From Chitinophagaceae bacterium (GTDB taxonomy: Bacteria; Bacteroidota; Bacteroidia; Chitinophagales; Chitinophagaceae): a DNA stretch of 64,000 bases. A program made the translations under genes and the position numbers. Within the stretch, counting starts at the first letter, position 1. Each line of letters starts with the position of its first letter. Location of the stretch: positions 58,925-122,924 of the forward strand of contig SEAC01000027.1 of the NCBI GenBank assembly GCA_004173235.1, written 5' to 3'. Shown one piece after another: positions 37,750 through 49,300 of the stretch. The notes under the pieces are model-generated. The model had not been told where the DNA came from, did no database searches, and was given only the letters and a program-made list of their open reading frames with translations.

Positions 37750-40287
37750 ATGCCCCTAAAATTACCCCAAACGCTGCTAACCACCGGCCTGCTGTCCGTT
37801 ACATTTTTCACAAAGGCCCAGGTGGCTCCCAGCCCCGCTTCCGAGCGGATGCGCAGCCTCGAACGCAAGGCGGCCCTTCGCAAGGCTTCGGTGCTCGACA
37901 GTGTGGTTTTTCGCAGTATCGGCCCCACCGTCATGAGCGGCCGCATTACCGACATTGACGTCAATCCTTCCGATCCAACAGAATTTTACGTGGCCTATGC
38001 CTCCGGCGGCCTGTGGTATAGCCGCAACAACGGCCAGAGCTTTGTGCCCGTGTTCGACTCGGTGGAAACGCAGACGATCGGCGACATTGCCGTCAACTGG
38101 CGCAGTGGTGCCATCTGGGTGGGCACGGGCGAGGTCAACAGCAGCCGTTCGTCGTATGCAGGCACCGGCGTATACCGCAGCAATGACCGCGGCAAAACCT
38201 GGACCTATTGCGGCCTGCCCGAGTCGCACCATATCGGTAAGATCCAGCTGCACCCAACCGACGACAACACCGCGTGGGTGGCTGTCCTCGGTCACCTTTA
38301 TTCGTCGAACCGCGAACGCGGCGTATATAAAACAAGCGATGGCGGCGTTACGTGGCGGCAAACACTTTTCGTAAACGCGGAAACAGGAGTAGTCGACATC
38401 GACATTAACCCGCAAAACCCTTCCGAGCTCTACGCAGCTGCATGGCAGCGCAGCCGCAGTGCCTCCAATTTCGTCGGCTGGGGCGAAGGCAGCGGGCTCT
38501 TCAAAAGCAACGATGCCGGCGAGCACTGGTCCCGTATTTCTACGGTCGGGCCTGATTTCCCCACGGGCAGCGCAGCCGGAAGGATCGGCATAGCCGTGCA
38601 CCCGAAAAATCCATCGATCGTATACGCGGTCGTCGACAACCAAACGCCTTCCAAAGACACGACCCTCGGCGATACCACCCGTTACTTCCTGCGCGACTTC
38701 AAAAACATCACACGTGCAGACTTTGGAACGCTGGATGAGCGCAAGCTCGATACGTTCCTCAAACGCAATGGTCTCATTCGCCGCTATACTGCGAAGCGGG
38801 TGAAAGAAATGGTAGACAGCGGGCAGGTGCAGCCGACTGCCTTGTATGATTACCTCTACGTAAACACCGGCTTCGAAACCGCCCCGGTGGGCGCCGAGGT
38901 GTTTCGCAGTGACGACGCCGGCCGCACGTGGCGCAAGATGAACAGCAAGCCCATTCCGAGAATGTACTACAGCTACGGATACTACTTTGGAAAGATCTTC
39001 GTTGCTCCCGACGACGACCGCAGGGTGATCATCACCGGGGTGTCCATCCAACTATCAACGGACAGTGGGCGAACCTTCCGTGTTATCGACAAGGCCAACG
39101 TGCACAGCGATCACCATACCGTATGGATCAACCCTTTGCGCAATGAGCACATCTTTGATGCAAACGACGGCGGACTCAACATCAGCTATGACAGCGGCGA
39201 GCACTGGTTCAGCGCCAACACACCGGCGGTGGGACAGTTCTATTCGGTTACGGTAGACAATGCGAAGCCGTACAATGTGTATGGTGGTCTGCAGGACAAT
39301 GGCGTTTGGTACGGGCCTTCCAATTACCGTGCAAGCCCCGGTTGGATGGCTGGCGGCGACTATCCCTACAAGCATATTTCGGGCGGCGATGGCATGCAGG
39401 TGCAGGTGGATCCGCGCGACAACGTGACCACTTACGCAGGATCGCAGTTTGGCTACTACAGCCGCCTCGACCGCCGCGACCCCGACCGCGCAAAGCCGGT
39501 CACGCCGCAGCACGCGCTCGGCCAGCGCCCCTACCGCTTCAACTGGCAGGCGCCCATCCTCTTGAGCAAACACAACCCCGACATCGTTTACTTCGGTGGA
39601 AACCAGCTTTTCCGCTCCTTCAACAAAGCAGACACTTTTCTCGTTATCAGCAACGACCTCACGCGCGGCGACGGCGGAGGCAACGTTCCTTTCGGCACCA
39701 TCACAACCATCAGCGAATCGCCGCTTCGCTATTCACTGCTTTATGCGGGCACCGACGATGGACGCCTGCACGTGAGCCGCGACGGTGGGTACACCTGGAA
39801 TGCGTTGACCGACAACAAGCGCCGCAACACGCTTCCGCAAGGGTTATGGACAAGCCGCATCGTAGCATCGCGCTGGAATGCTCCGCGCGTATACCTTTCA
39901 CTTAGCGGATACCGCAACGACGATTTCCGGCCCTACCTCTTTGTGAGTGAGGACGAAGGAGCAACCTGGACTTCGCTGGGCAACGACCTTCCGCACGAAC
40001 CGATTAACGTTGTGCGCGAAGACCCGAAGAATCCGGACATCCTTTACGTAGGCACCGATGGCGGACTGTATGTAAGCTTCGACCGTGGCCGTCACTTTAT
40101 GGCATGGACCTCGGGCCTTCCCTATGCTGTACCCGTGCACGACATTGCTATACAGGAGCGCGACAACGAGCTGGTGCTGGCAACGCACGGACGAAGCCTG
40201 TACGTTGTAAAGCTGGAAGATGTGCAAGGCCTGAAAGCAGATCCCGACTGGCTGAAAAAGAAAGCCACTTCGAAAGAATCGAAATAA
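37750..40287 (+). CDS. Secreted BNR/sortilin-like beta-propeller protein
   Basis: The protein has 845 residues from ATG 37750 and a signal peptide ending near FFTKAQ. It contains many Asp-box (BNR) turns of the S.DGG.TW type (KTSDGGVTWRQ; RSDDAGRTWRK; VSRDGGYTWNA; VSEDEGATWTS), and so is probably a two-propeller exported protein of the 'VPS10 / glycosyl hydrolase-like' group. No catalytic sialidase residues can be assigned, and there is no T9SS tail (it ends Lys-rich). It is followed by a symmetric terminator shared with the giant adhesin. Confidence 0.82.
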   Translation: MPLKLPQTLLTTGLLSVTFFTKAQVAPSPASERMRSLERKAALRKASVLDSVVFRSIGPTVMSGRITDIDVNPSDPTEFYVAYASGGLWYSRNNGQSFVPVFDSVETQTIGDIAVNWRSGAIWVGTGEVNSSRSSYAGTGVYRSNDRGKTWTYCGLPESHHIGKIQLHPTDDNTAWVAVLGHLYSSNRERGVYKTSDGGVTWRQTLFVNAETGVVDIDINPQNPSELYAAAWQRSRSASNFVGWGEGSGLFKSNDAGEHWSRISTVGPDFPTGSAAGRIGIAVHPKNPSIVYAVVDNQTPSKDTTLGDTTRYFLRDFKNITRADFGTLDERKLDTFLKRNGLIRRYTAKRVKEMVDSGQVQPTALYDYLYVNTGFETAPVGAEVFRSDDAGRTWRKMNSKPIPRMYYSYGYYFGKIFVAPDDDRRVIITGVSIQLSTDSGRTFRVIDKANVHSDHHTVWINPLRNEHIFDANDGGLNISYDSGEHWFSANTPAVGQFYSVTVDNAKPYNVYGGLQDNGVWYGPSNYRASPGWMAGGDYPYKHISGGDGMQVQVDPRDNVTTYAGSQFGYYSRLDRRDPDRAKPVTPQHALGQRPYRFNWQAPILLSKHNPDIVYFGGNQLFRSFNKADTFLVISNDLTRGDGGGNVPFGTITTISESPLRYSLLYAGTDDGRLHVSRDGGYTWNALTDNKRRNTLPQGLWTSRIVASRWNAPRVYLSLSGYRNDDFRPYLFVSEDEGATWTSLGNDLPHEPINVVREDPKNPDILYVGTDGGLYVSFDRGRHFMAWTSGLPYAVPVHDIAIQERDNELVLATHGRSLYVVKLEDVQGLKADPDWLKKKATSKESK

Positions 40288-40316
40288 AAAATGCCGCTCC
40301 CAGGGAGCGGCATTTT
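40288..40316. terminator. Bidirectional terminator between the BNR and adhesin genes
   Basis: A 13-bp stem AAAATGCCGCTCC / GGAGCGGCATTTT with a CAG loop is symmetric, serving both convergent genes. Confidence 0.85.
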
Positions 40317-40334
40317 AATTACAAGCCTACTGAT

Positions 40335-43300
40335 TTATAGCTTGATCACTTTACGTTCTACCGATTCTTTCGTTTTGCTGTCTGCCACGCGCACCACGTA
40401 GGTGCCGGCGGTAAGGCCAACGAGGTTAAGGCTGTAGCTGCCCGCGCTGAACGATGCAGGCTTGATCAACGTGCGGCCGTATTGGTCGAGCAATTCGACC
40501 GTGCGCGGACCGGCGCTGCTGCCGGTGTACCAGATGGTCACCTGGTTCTGCGTCGGGTTGGGACCAACGGTCACGTGATCCGAGAAGCGACCGGTGTGGC
40601 CATCGCCACCCGTATCGCCTGCCTGCGCGAGGCAGTTGTTGATCACGTAGCTGAATTGCATCGGTGCGCCGGCACACTTGTTGGCGTACGGGGTCACGGT
40701 CACCAGCGAGCTGATCGAGCCACTTGTCGGATTCTGCGTCGTGAAGACGGGAATGCCGGCCCATCCGCTGTTAGGAGTAAGACCGATAGCCGGGTTGGAA
40801 CTCGACCACTGGAAGGTGTTTGCAGCCGACACCGGGCTGCTGAATGTGACTGCTGCAGTAGACACGTTGCGGCAGTACGACTGGGTTCCAACAGCGTTCA
40901 CCTTCGGCATTGGGTAAACCGTATAGCGGAATGTAAACGAACCTCCGGGACAGTTGCCAACGGCGGTCACTTTGATCATTGCATTGATGTTCGCGTTCGT
41001 ATTGTTCACCGCGGTAAAAGCAGGAAGGCTGTTGCCCGATCCGCTTGCGGCAAGGCCTATGCCCGGCTCCGTGTTTGTCCAGGTGAACGTCGTAGCACCG
41101 GTTCCGCTAAACGGAACGGCCGTCGTGGTCGCTCCCGCACAGATTACCTGATTGCTGATGCTGTTCACCGTCGGCCTATCATTCATCACAACCTGCGTGC
41201 TTGCAGTGTTGCTGCAGCCACCGCCACCACTGCCTACCGTGTACGTCACGGTATAGGTTCCGGCAGAGGAGCTCGTGGGCGTAATGGTACCCGTCGTTGC
41301 ATCCAGCGTAAGTCCGGCAGGCATTACGCTATAAGACCCTCCCGTAGAGCCCGTACGCGTTACCAGCGATGGGCCCGTTGTAACACAGAAGGGTGTGCCT
41401 GCATAGGAAATCGAACCGGCTGCTGGTATTACTGTGAAGCTGAAGGTTTGCACATCGCCCACGCAACCTTTTGCAGACGGCGTCACCGTTATTGTCGACG
41501 ACTGGTTCACACCGGTGTTGTTTACGGCGTTGAACGAAGGAATTGAATTGGAGCCCGCTGCGGCTACGCCCGTGGCGGTGTTGTTGTTGGTCCACGCGAA
41601 CAAAGTACCCGGCACCGTTCCGGTGAAGTTCACTGCCGGTGTCGGCGATCCCGCGCACACTGTGAGGTTGGCAGGAGCCGTTACGTTCGGCGTCGGCTTG
41701 ACGGTGATACGGAAGGAAACGCGGTTGGATGTGCAACCTCCCGATACCGCAACAGCCGTGAGGTTGGCGATGGCATTTGCCGTGTCGTTGTTGATGGCGA
41801 GGAACGATGCTATGTCGCCGGTACCCGATGCAGGAAGACCGATCGACGTATTGTCGTTGGTCCATGCATAGGAAGTGCCCGTTCCCGAGAAATTGATCGG
41901 TGCAGTCATTGTATTTCCGCACTCTGCCTGGTTGGGCACCGTGTTGATCGACGGAAGCGGTGCAACCGTAACCGATGCGGTGACTGTGCCCGGCTGGCCG
42001 TAGCTGGTGAAAATGTACGTCACCGTATAGGTGCCCGGCGTACTTGCAGCGAGGTTCAGTACCCCTGTGCTGCTGCTGATGGCAAGTCCGGCGGTAGAAC
42101 TAAACACGCCTCCTCCCTGGCCCGTAAAGCTCGGAATGCCGTTGCCGCGAGCGCAGTATGGGCTTCCCGGATACGACAGTGTAGTGATACGGAACGGATT
42201 CACTGTGATGGTGAACGTTCTGGGCGCACCATAGCAAGGCAGGTCGCCGCCGATGTAAACCGGCGTCACCGTTATCGTTGCCGAAACGGGTGTACCTCCT
42301 GTGTTCACCGCAGTAAACGAGGGCAGGTTGCCCGTGCCGCTTGCTGCAAGCCCGATCGACGGGTTGGAGTTGGTCCATTCGAACTGCACGCCGGATGGTG
42401 CGCCGATGAAGGAGACCGTCGCGGTGGTTTCACCATTGCGGGTGGTAAGATCGGCAACGCTATCCACTACCGCTTTCGGGTAGATGGTTACACTGGCCGA
42501 TGCCTGCGCCTGCGGGCAAACGCCACTTGCGTTGATGGTATAGAACACGGTATAGGTGCCTGCCTGCGATGCAGCGAGATCGATTGCGCCACTGCCCGTG
42601 TTAAGCACGAGGCCGGCCGACGAGCTGAAGCTGCCGCCGCCTGTGCCATTGATGGTCGGCATTCCAGTGCCGTTGGGACAGAACGGACCGTCGTAGCTGA
42701 TGCTCGCCGCAGGAGCCGCATTGATGGTGATGCTGGTAGTTGCGCTGTGCGAACCACAAGGGTTGCCCGATGCAACCGTGTACGTAACCGTGTAGGTGCC
42801 GGGCTGGCTGGCTGCGAGGTTCACTTCGCCGGTGCCTGCATTGATGGACAAGCCCGCAGCTGCGGTGTAGGTGCCACCCGTGCTTCCGGTTTGTGTTACA
42901 GTAGCAGTGCCGCCATTATTGCAGAACGGTCCACCGCTGTAAGCGATCGATGCATTCGCCGGGTTGAACACCGTAAGTGAATGACCGCTGGTCTCGGTTA
43001 CGGAAGGCATCGTGCTGACGACACGGACCATGTAGCCGCTTCCTGCCGTGGTGTTGGAAGGTATCGTTGCACTGATGCTGCCGCTTGTGGTTGCAGTCAC
43101 CATGCCGATGGTGGTGGGGCTGGTGAACGAGCCGTCGGGCGCACTCAGTTGCGCGATGAACTGGTTGCCCGCCTGGAACGTTCCCGTTGCCACGTACGTT
43201 ACCGTGATCGAAGAGCCGCTGCAGATGGACGTAGCGCTGAGCGACGAGGTTACGTCGTTGCAGGCGCCGGCGCCCGTTGTTACGGTTACGGTGTCAAACT

Positions 43301-46300
43301 GCGTATTACCTGCGTTGTCGGTTACCGATACGTTATACGTACCTGCTGCCACGTTGATCGTTGCAGTGTTGTCGCCGTTGCTCCACTGGATGGAGTACGG
43401 AGCAAGTCCGCCGCTGATCATTACCGTAGCAGATCCGTCGGTGGCACTGCCGCAGGAAGCCGCGGTGAACGATGTGCTGATGCTCATGCCACCCATGTTT
43501 GCAGTGGCCGTGTTATCGTCGGTGTTGTATTCGGCCGGCAAGCCGTTGATGATGCGTGCGATGATTGTTGTATGCGCATCCTGCACCAGCCATGGCAGGT
43601 CGAGGTTGTAGTTCGCACCTTCGGCAACACTGATGTTGCGCTGGTTGATGAACACTTCCTGACCATTGTCGTCGAGGTAAAGGATCTGCAGCACGGCGTC
43701 GCAATCATCGAAGCCGATGTTGTGGATCACACCTGTGATACGAACGCTCGTGTTGCGCTGCGCGGTAGAGTCGCTCACTCCGAACGAAGTCCACAGCAGG
43801 TTCGGGGCTTTGCCGACGATCACGGCGCGCGTTGCTTCGTTGTTCATCTCGTCGCCTTCAGCAATTTCCTGGTCTTTGTCCACAATGGCGCGGATCACGT
43901 GGATACCTCGGATGTTGGAAGACCATTGTGCCGGCATGCGCACGGTCGTTTGCTGACCCGATACGAGTCCGGGCACGCGCACCTGCGTCAACGAGTCGTT
44001 ATCCACTCTCGTGTAAACGGTGCTGGAGTCGGTAACGCTCGCGCCCTGGTTGCGATAGGTGATATCAATGTCGATAGCCTGGCCGAGCTCGGGGTTCAGC
44101 AACGACGGAGCGATGAATTCGGATCGCGTGAGGTAATCGGGCAGCGGAAGCACCACCGTCACATTCACGATGATCACGTTGTTGCCTTCGTCGCATTCGT
44201 TGTAGAGCCCTGTCGGATCGGCGGTGATGCGCACCTGGTAGTTGCCCGTCTGCGTAAACACATAGGGGCTCGGGAGGTTTACACCCAGCGGGCAGTTGCA
44301 CGTGTTGGAGATCGACGTGGTAGCCGTGCCGAGGTTGAGCCAGCCGCTGATGCCGGGACCGCTTACTTCAAAGCGCACCTTTGCTTGCGTGGCTTTGAAG
44401 AGACCAAAGTTGTAGAGGCCCGTCTGCATGGCTACCGGCGTGTTCACCGTTTGCGTCGGGTAGATGTAATAGCCACCATAGCAACCCACGTTGGTGGGCT
44501 GGAAGTCCCAGCAAAGCTTGGCGGTGGTTGTGTTGTTCGATTCGTTTGTTTCGGAGATGCTGTTCGAAGGATCGACCGTGATGATGAGGGCGCTGTTGCC
44601 CGGTGCGGGCGTTGGCACATTCACGGAAACCATCGCATTTGCTCCGGCAGCAAGTGTTCCGTTGTAGGTAGTTGTATAGTGCGTGCCGCCCACGTTGAAG
44701 TCAACGGTGATGGGCTGTGTGCTGGCAACGAGGCTGGTGTTGGCCACCTGTGCGCTCAGCGTGATGGTAGAAGGCATCGTCGGCTCGGCAGGCGATACCG
44801 TTACGTTGCCGCATCCCCATACGGTGAGGTCGAGGTTGCAGGCATTTACCTGCACCTGGTAGGATGTTCCGTTGTTGCCCTCGTTGTATTCGCTAACGGC
44901 GTCGGGCACGTCGCAATCGAGTGTGAAGGTGAACAGGCCGGTGAGGTTGGAGTACACATAGCTGTTGAAGCTGATGGACGTTTCCCACAGCGGGTTGATG
45001 TTTCCTACCGTCTGGTTGATGGTCGTTTCTACCACTCCGTTGCGCAGCACCGTGAGGCGGGCGTTGAAGCTTCCTGTTGGAACACCACCAACGTTGCGGA
45101 TGGTGAACGACGGAACCGGGATGCCCTGGCACTGGTTCGCTACAACGTAGCCATAGTGGTTGGCAGGCGTGATGTCCGGAGCATTCGGCAGTACAACTAC
45201 GGCCTGGTAGGCAGTGTTGTTGTTTTCGTCGCTGCTGCAGAATTCATTCACCACGTTGGTTACGTCGGCGATGGTGCGCACGTAGGTGTTGCCGATCGTA
45301 TTGAAGGTGATGGCCGGCAGGTTGCTCGTATGCGAATCACCCTGTGAAAGGCTCGCCACTGCAAACGGTCCGGGCACCGGCGAACCACCGGGCACCTCGA
45401 TGCCCAGCAGGTGGCTGCCCGAAGCGAGGGCACCTACGTTGGTTTCTGTGGCCACGCCTGTGAGCGACTGGCCTACGACGATATAGCGGGTGTTCGACTG
45501 CGGGTATTGCGGTTGCACCGTGCTCGCGCTCAGGTTGATGCCCGAAACAAGATCGGCGTCAAGGCATTGCGGGCGCGGGTTCACCTGGAACTGCGTAACC
45601 GTATCGCCTTCCAGCGTGTAGTCGGTGATGGTCACCACCACGTGGTAGGTTCCCGGTGTTGCAGGTCCGTAAGGGAAGCTGGCCGTGTAAGCGCCAACCG
45701 AGTTGCTGTACACGGTTTGCACCTGGTTGGTCTCAACGATCTTCACGGTCACCGTTGCGCCTGCGCAGGAAGAATCCTGGAGCACTACGGCGGTGTTGCG
45801 GTACCATGCATTACCACTGATGGCAATTGGATCGCTGGTGTTGATCACCGCGGGGCTCGGAGCGGCGGTGATGCCAATATCGCCGGGCAGGTTGTAGTTG
45901 CCGTTGATGAACGGACGGATCGCCTGGTTGTCGAGCTCGTTGCTTTCATCCAGCACGTTGTCGTAATCGATGACCACCTGCATCGGGCACCACATGGGTA
46001 CCGAAGGCGTGGTAATCTGCCAGGTCACCTGGGCTACGCCATTCGCACCCGAGAGGAATGCGATGACCGTATCCGCATAAACCGTGTTGGTATCGTTCTG
46101 GTTGCGCAGGTGCACACGGAAGTTCGTGGCATCGCGGCCCGAATTGTTATGCACCAGTGCCGTCACCACGATGTTCTGGCTCACCTCGGGGTGCGGCACA
46201 GAGAACGTGATATCGTTGGCGAAGATCGACAGGTTGACGCGCGGCAGCACCACGGGGCCGGGGTACGGTCCGGTGATGGCCGAACAACCACTCTGGTCGG

Positions 46301-49300
46301 TGGCTTCGATAGTAGTGTGCCAGTTGGCCGAAGCCTGGAGGAAGTTCACTACGATATAGTAGTCCTTGCCATCGATCGTGTTCTGATCGGCAGGATCTTT
46401 TTCAGTCATGTACAGGATGCGGTCGTTGCCGCTGTTGAAGTTGCCATCATTCTCGAAGTCCAGCTTCAGGCGCAGGATGTTCGACTGCGGAAGATCGCCA
46501 TCGGCATCCGTATAACGTACCTCGAATCGGTAGTCGGTAGTCGGCAGTCCCGATGTGGGGCTCATCACCGTTGTGGCAAAGCCTGCAGATCCCGTGGGGG
46601 CGAGCGTGGGCAGGTGGTTGCTGCTGTAGTTCACATCTTTGGAAGCCACGGCAGTGCAGCCGCCGGCGTTGGTGACCGTTACCGTATAAGTACCACCTGT
46701 GGTTACCTGGATGCTTTGCGTTGTAGCACCGGTCGACCACTGGTATGCCGTTGCTGCAGAAGCCGTAAGAGTAACCGATTGACCGATGCAATAAGCGTCG
46801 TCGTCGCCACCTGCGATGGATGCCACGGGGCTCGGCATCACCGTAATGGTGAAGGTGCGCGGAACGCCTCCGCAACCGTTGCTGCTTACAGGCGTTACGA
46901 TGACAGTAGCCGTTTGTACCCCGCCGCCGCTATTGATCGCAACAAACGAAGGGATGATGCTGCCGGAGCCGCTTGCTGCGAGACCGATGCTTGTGTTGTT
47001 GTTGGTCCAGCTGTATGTTGTTCCGGCATCGCTGCTGGTAAAGCTCACAGGTGCCGTAGCAGCGCCGTTACAAACGGTCTGGCTGGGCACCACGTCCATC
47101 GTTCCGCCCGGAAGGATGGTGAACGACGTGTTGGTGCTGAAGGTCGGGCATCCACCGTTCGAAGGGACGGTGTACGTCACCGTATATGTGCCGGGGTTGC
47201 TCGATTGCGGGAAGATCGTACCGTTGCTGCTGTTGTAAGAAAGCCCACCCGGTGCTGCCGAGAAGGTGCCGCCACCGGTTCCCGTAAGGTTCACGGTGGA
47301 AGCCGCGGCCGAATTGCAATACAGCGCGCTGTAAGCAATGGTTGCCGAAGACGGGCTGTTGATGCTTACAGTAGTCGTAGCCGTCACTTCGCCGTGGCCG
47401 TTGCCGGCAGCGATGTAATAGGTAACGGTATACGTGCCCGGCGTGGAAGTAGATGTGTTGATGTCGCCGTTGGCTGTGTTGAGTATGAGGCCTGCAGGCT
47501 GCGCGCTGTATGTGCCCCCACTGAGGCCGGTTTGCGTTGCGGTGATAATGCCCTCGTTGTTACAGAAAGGGTTGCCGTTGTAAGAGATCTGCGCCGACGC
47601 GGTTTGCAGCACCTGCAGCGTGGTGGTGGTGCTTGCGCCCGGGCAGGTGCTCGATGGGATCGTGTACGTAATGGTATAGGTACCCGGCGAAGAGATGTTG
47701 AGGTTTACGGCGCCCGTCGTTGTGTTCATGCTCAGGCCCGAGGGGCTCGAGCTGTAAGTGCCACCCGATGTGCCGCTATGGCTTACGTTGATGGTATTGC
47801 CACCCACATAAAATGGCCCGCTGCCATAGCTGATGGAAGCCGTTGGCGCCTGGTTGATCTCAACGTAGCGGCTGAAGCTGGCGGTTGCGCAGCCTGGCGT
47901 GCTCACGTTATAATACACATAGTAGTAGCTCGGCGAGCTGCTGATCGGGAAGATCGTACCCGTGGTTGTGTTGATGCTCAGTCCACCCCAGCTGAGGCTG
48001 AAGCTGCCGCCGGGTGTGCCGGTGAGTTGCACCTGCACCGAATCCACGTTCGTGCAGTAAGCGTTCGTGCCGTAGGTGATGGCTGCCGATGGCGGCGCTG
48101 AAATCGTCACCTGCGTGCTATTGTTGAAAGATGCGCAGTCGCCCGTTGCCGCAACCGTATACGTAACGGTGTAGGTCCCAGGTGCCGAAGAGTTGGTGCT
48201 GATGGTACCTGTGGTGCTGTCGATGACCAGTCCCGAAGGTGTAACGGCGTAAATACCGCCGCCCGCGCCGTTGCGGATCACAGCTACATCGCCGCTGGTG
48301 GTGCAATATGCAGGTTGTGCGTACGAGATGGCGGCAGACGGTGCGGGAGATATCTCCATCGTTGTAGAAACGGTATCCGGAGCGCAGCCTTCGTCGGCCA
48401 CTACATAATAAATGGTATGGGTGCCCACTGTGGATGCGTTGAGGTTGATAGCACCCGATGTTGAATCCACGATCAGAGTGGAGTCGGTATAGAAGTAGCC
48501 GCCGGTTGCACCTGTGATCGTTACCGGTGCACTACCACCCGTGTTGCAATACGGCGTGAGCGGGTAGCTGATGGAAGCGGGTGCCACACGAACGAATTCA
48601 ATGTAGCCGTTGGAACCACCGCCGCCTTCAGTAGCACGGAACATTACGCTGTCGGTTGCCGACAGGTATCCGCGCCATACGTTGCCGTGGTAATCGCAGC
48701 AGCCGTTGTGGCCCCACACTTTCACGCCGTTGATCCAAAGTTCGGCTTCATCGTCGTGGTTCACGATATTGATCTGGTAGTAGCCGCAGGGGAAGCCCTG
48801 GCGCTTGGCCGCCCAGGAGTGATTGTCCCAGTTGACGCCACAACCCTGCCAGTTAGGTGCAGAAGATGGCGAGGCATGGCTGGGCCAGAAGTTTTGCGAA
48901 TTGTGATTCAGCAGGGTATCAACGAAGTAGCCTGCATAGTTGGTCACCCAGGAGTTCCCGTCGTTGGAATAGGTGCCTCCATTCCATCCATACACATTCC
49001 ATACGTTGTTACCATAAACTGATGGGTTGCCGGAGACCACGGAAATGTGCATCGCGAAAGTGATGTCGCTTGTATCGTTCCCACAGTTGGAGGAATAAAT
49101 CTTGTGGTAGTGAATAGTGTAGTCGCCCTGCAGGCTGCTGTCTGTGTTCACTACGCCGGTCGTGCTGTCAATCCTCAGACCGGCGGGTGTTGCATAGAAA
49201 TATCCTTCCACACCATCGGGCGCTTCTTCGATCGTTGGCGTGATGTTGCCTGCGGTATTGCAATACGATGCCGACGGGTAGCTCATGAGCGACTTCGCAT

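Noticed and set aside
42981..48101. Two very long plus-strand open frames (788 and 896 codons) opposite the giant adhesin gene
   Set aside because: Their composition (Arg, His, Val, Cys-rich, no motif) is that of the antisense of a Thr/Gly/Ser-rich repetitive gene with GC-rich codons. The minus frame has a signal peptide, modules and a sorting domain, so these are shadows.
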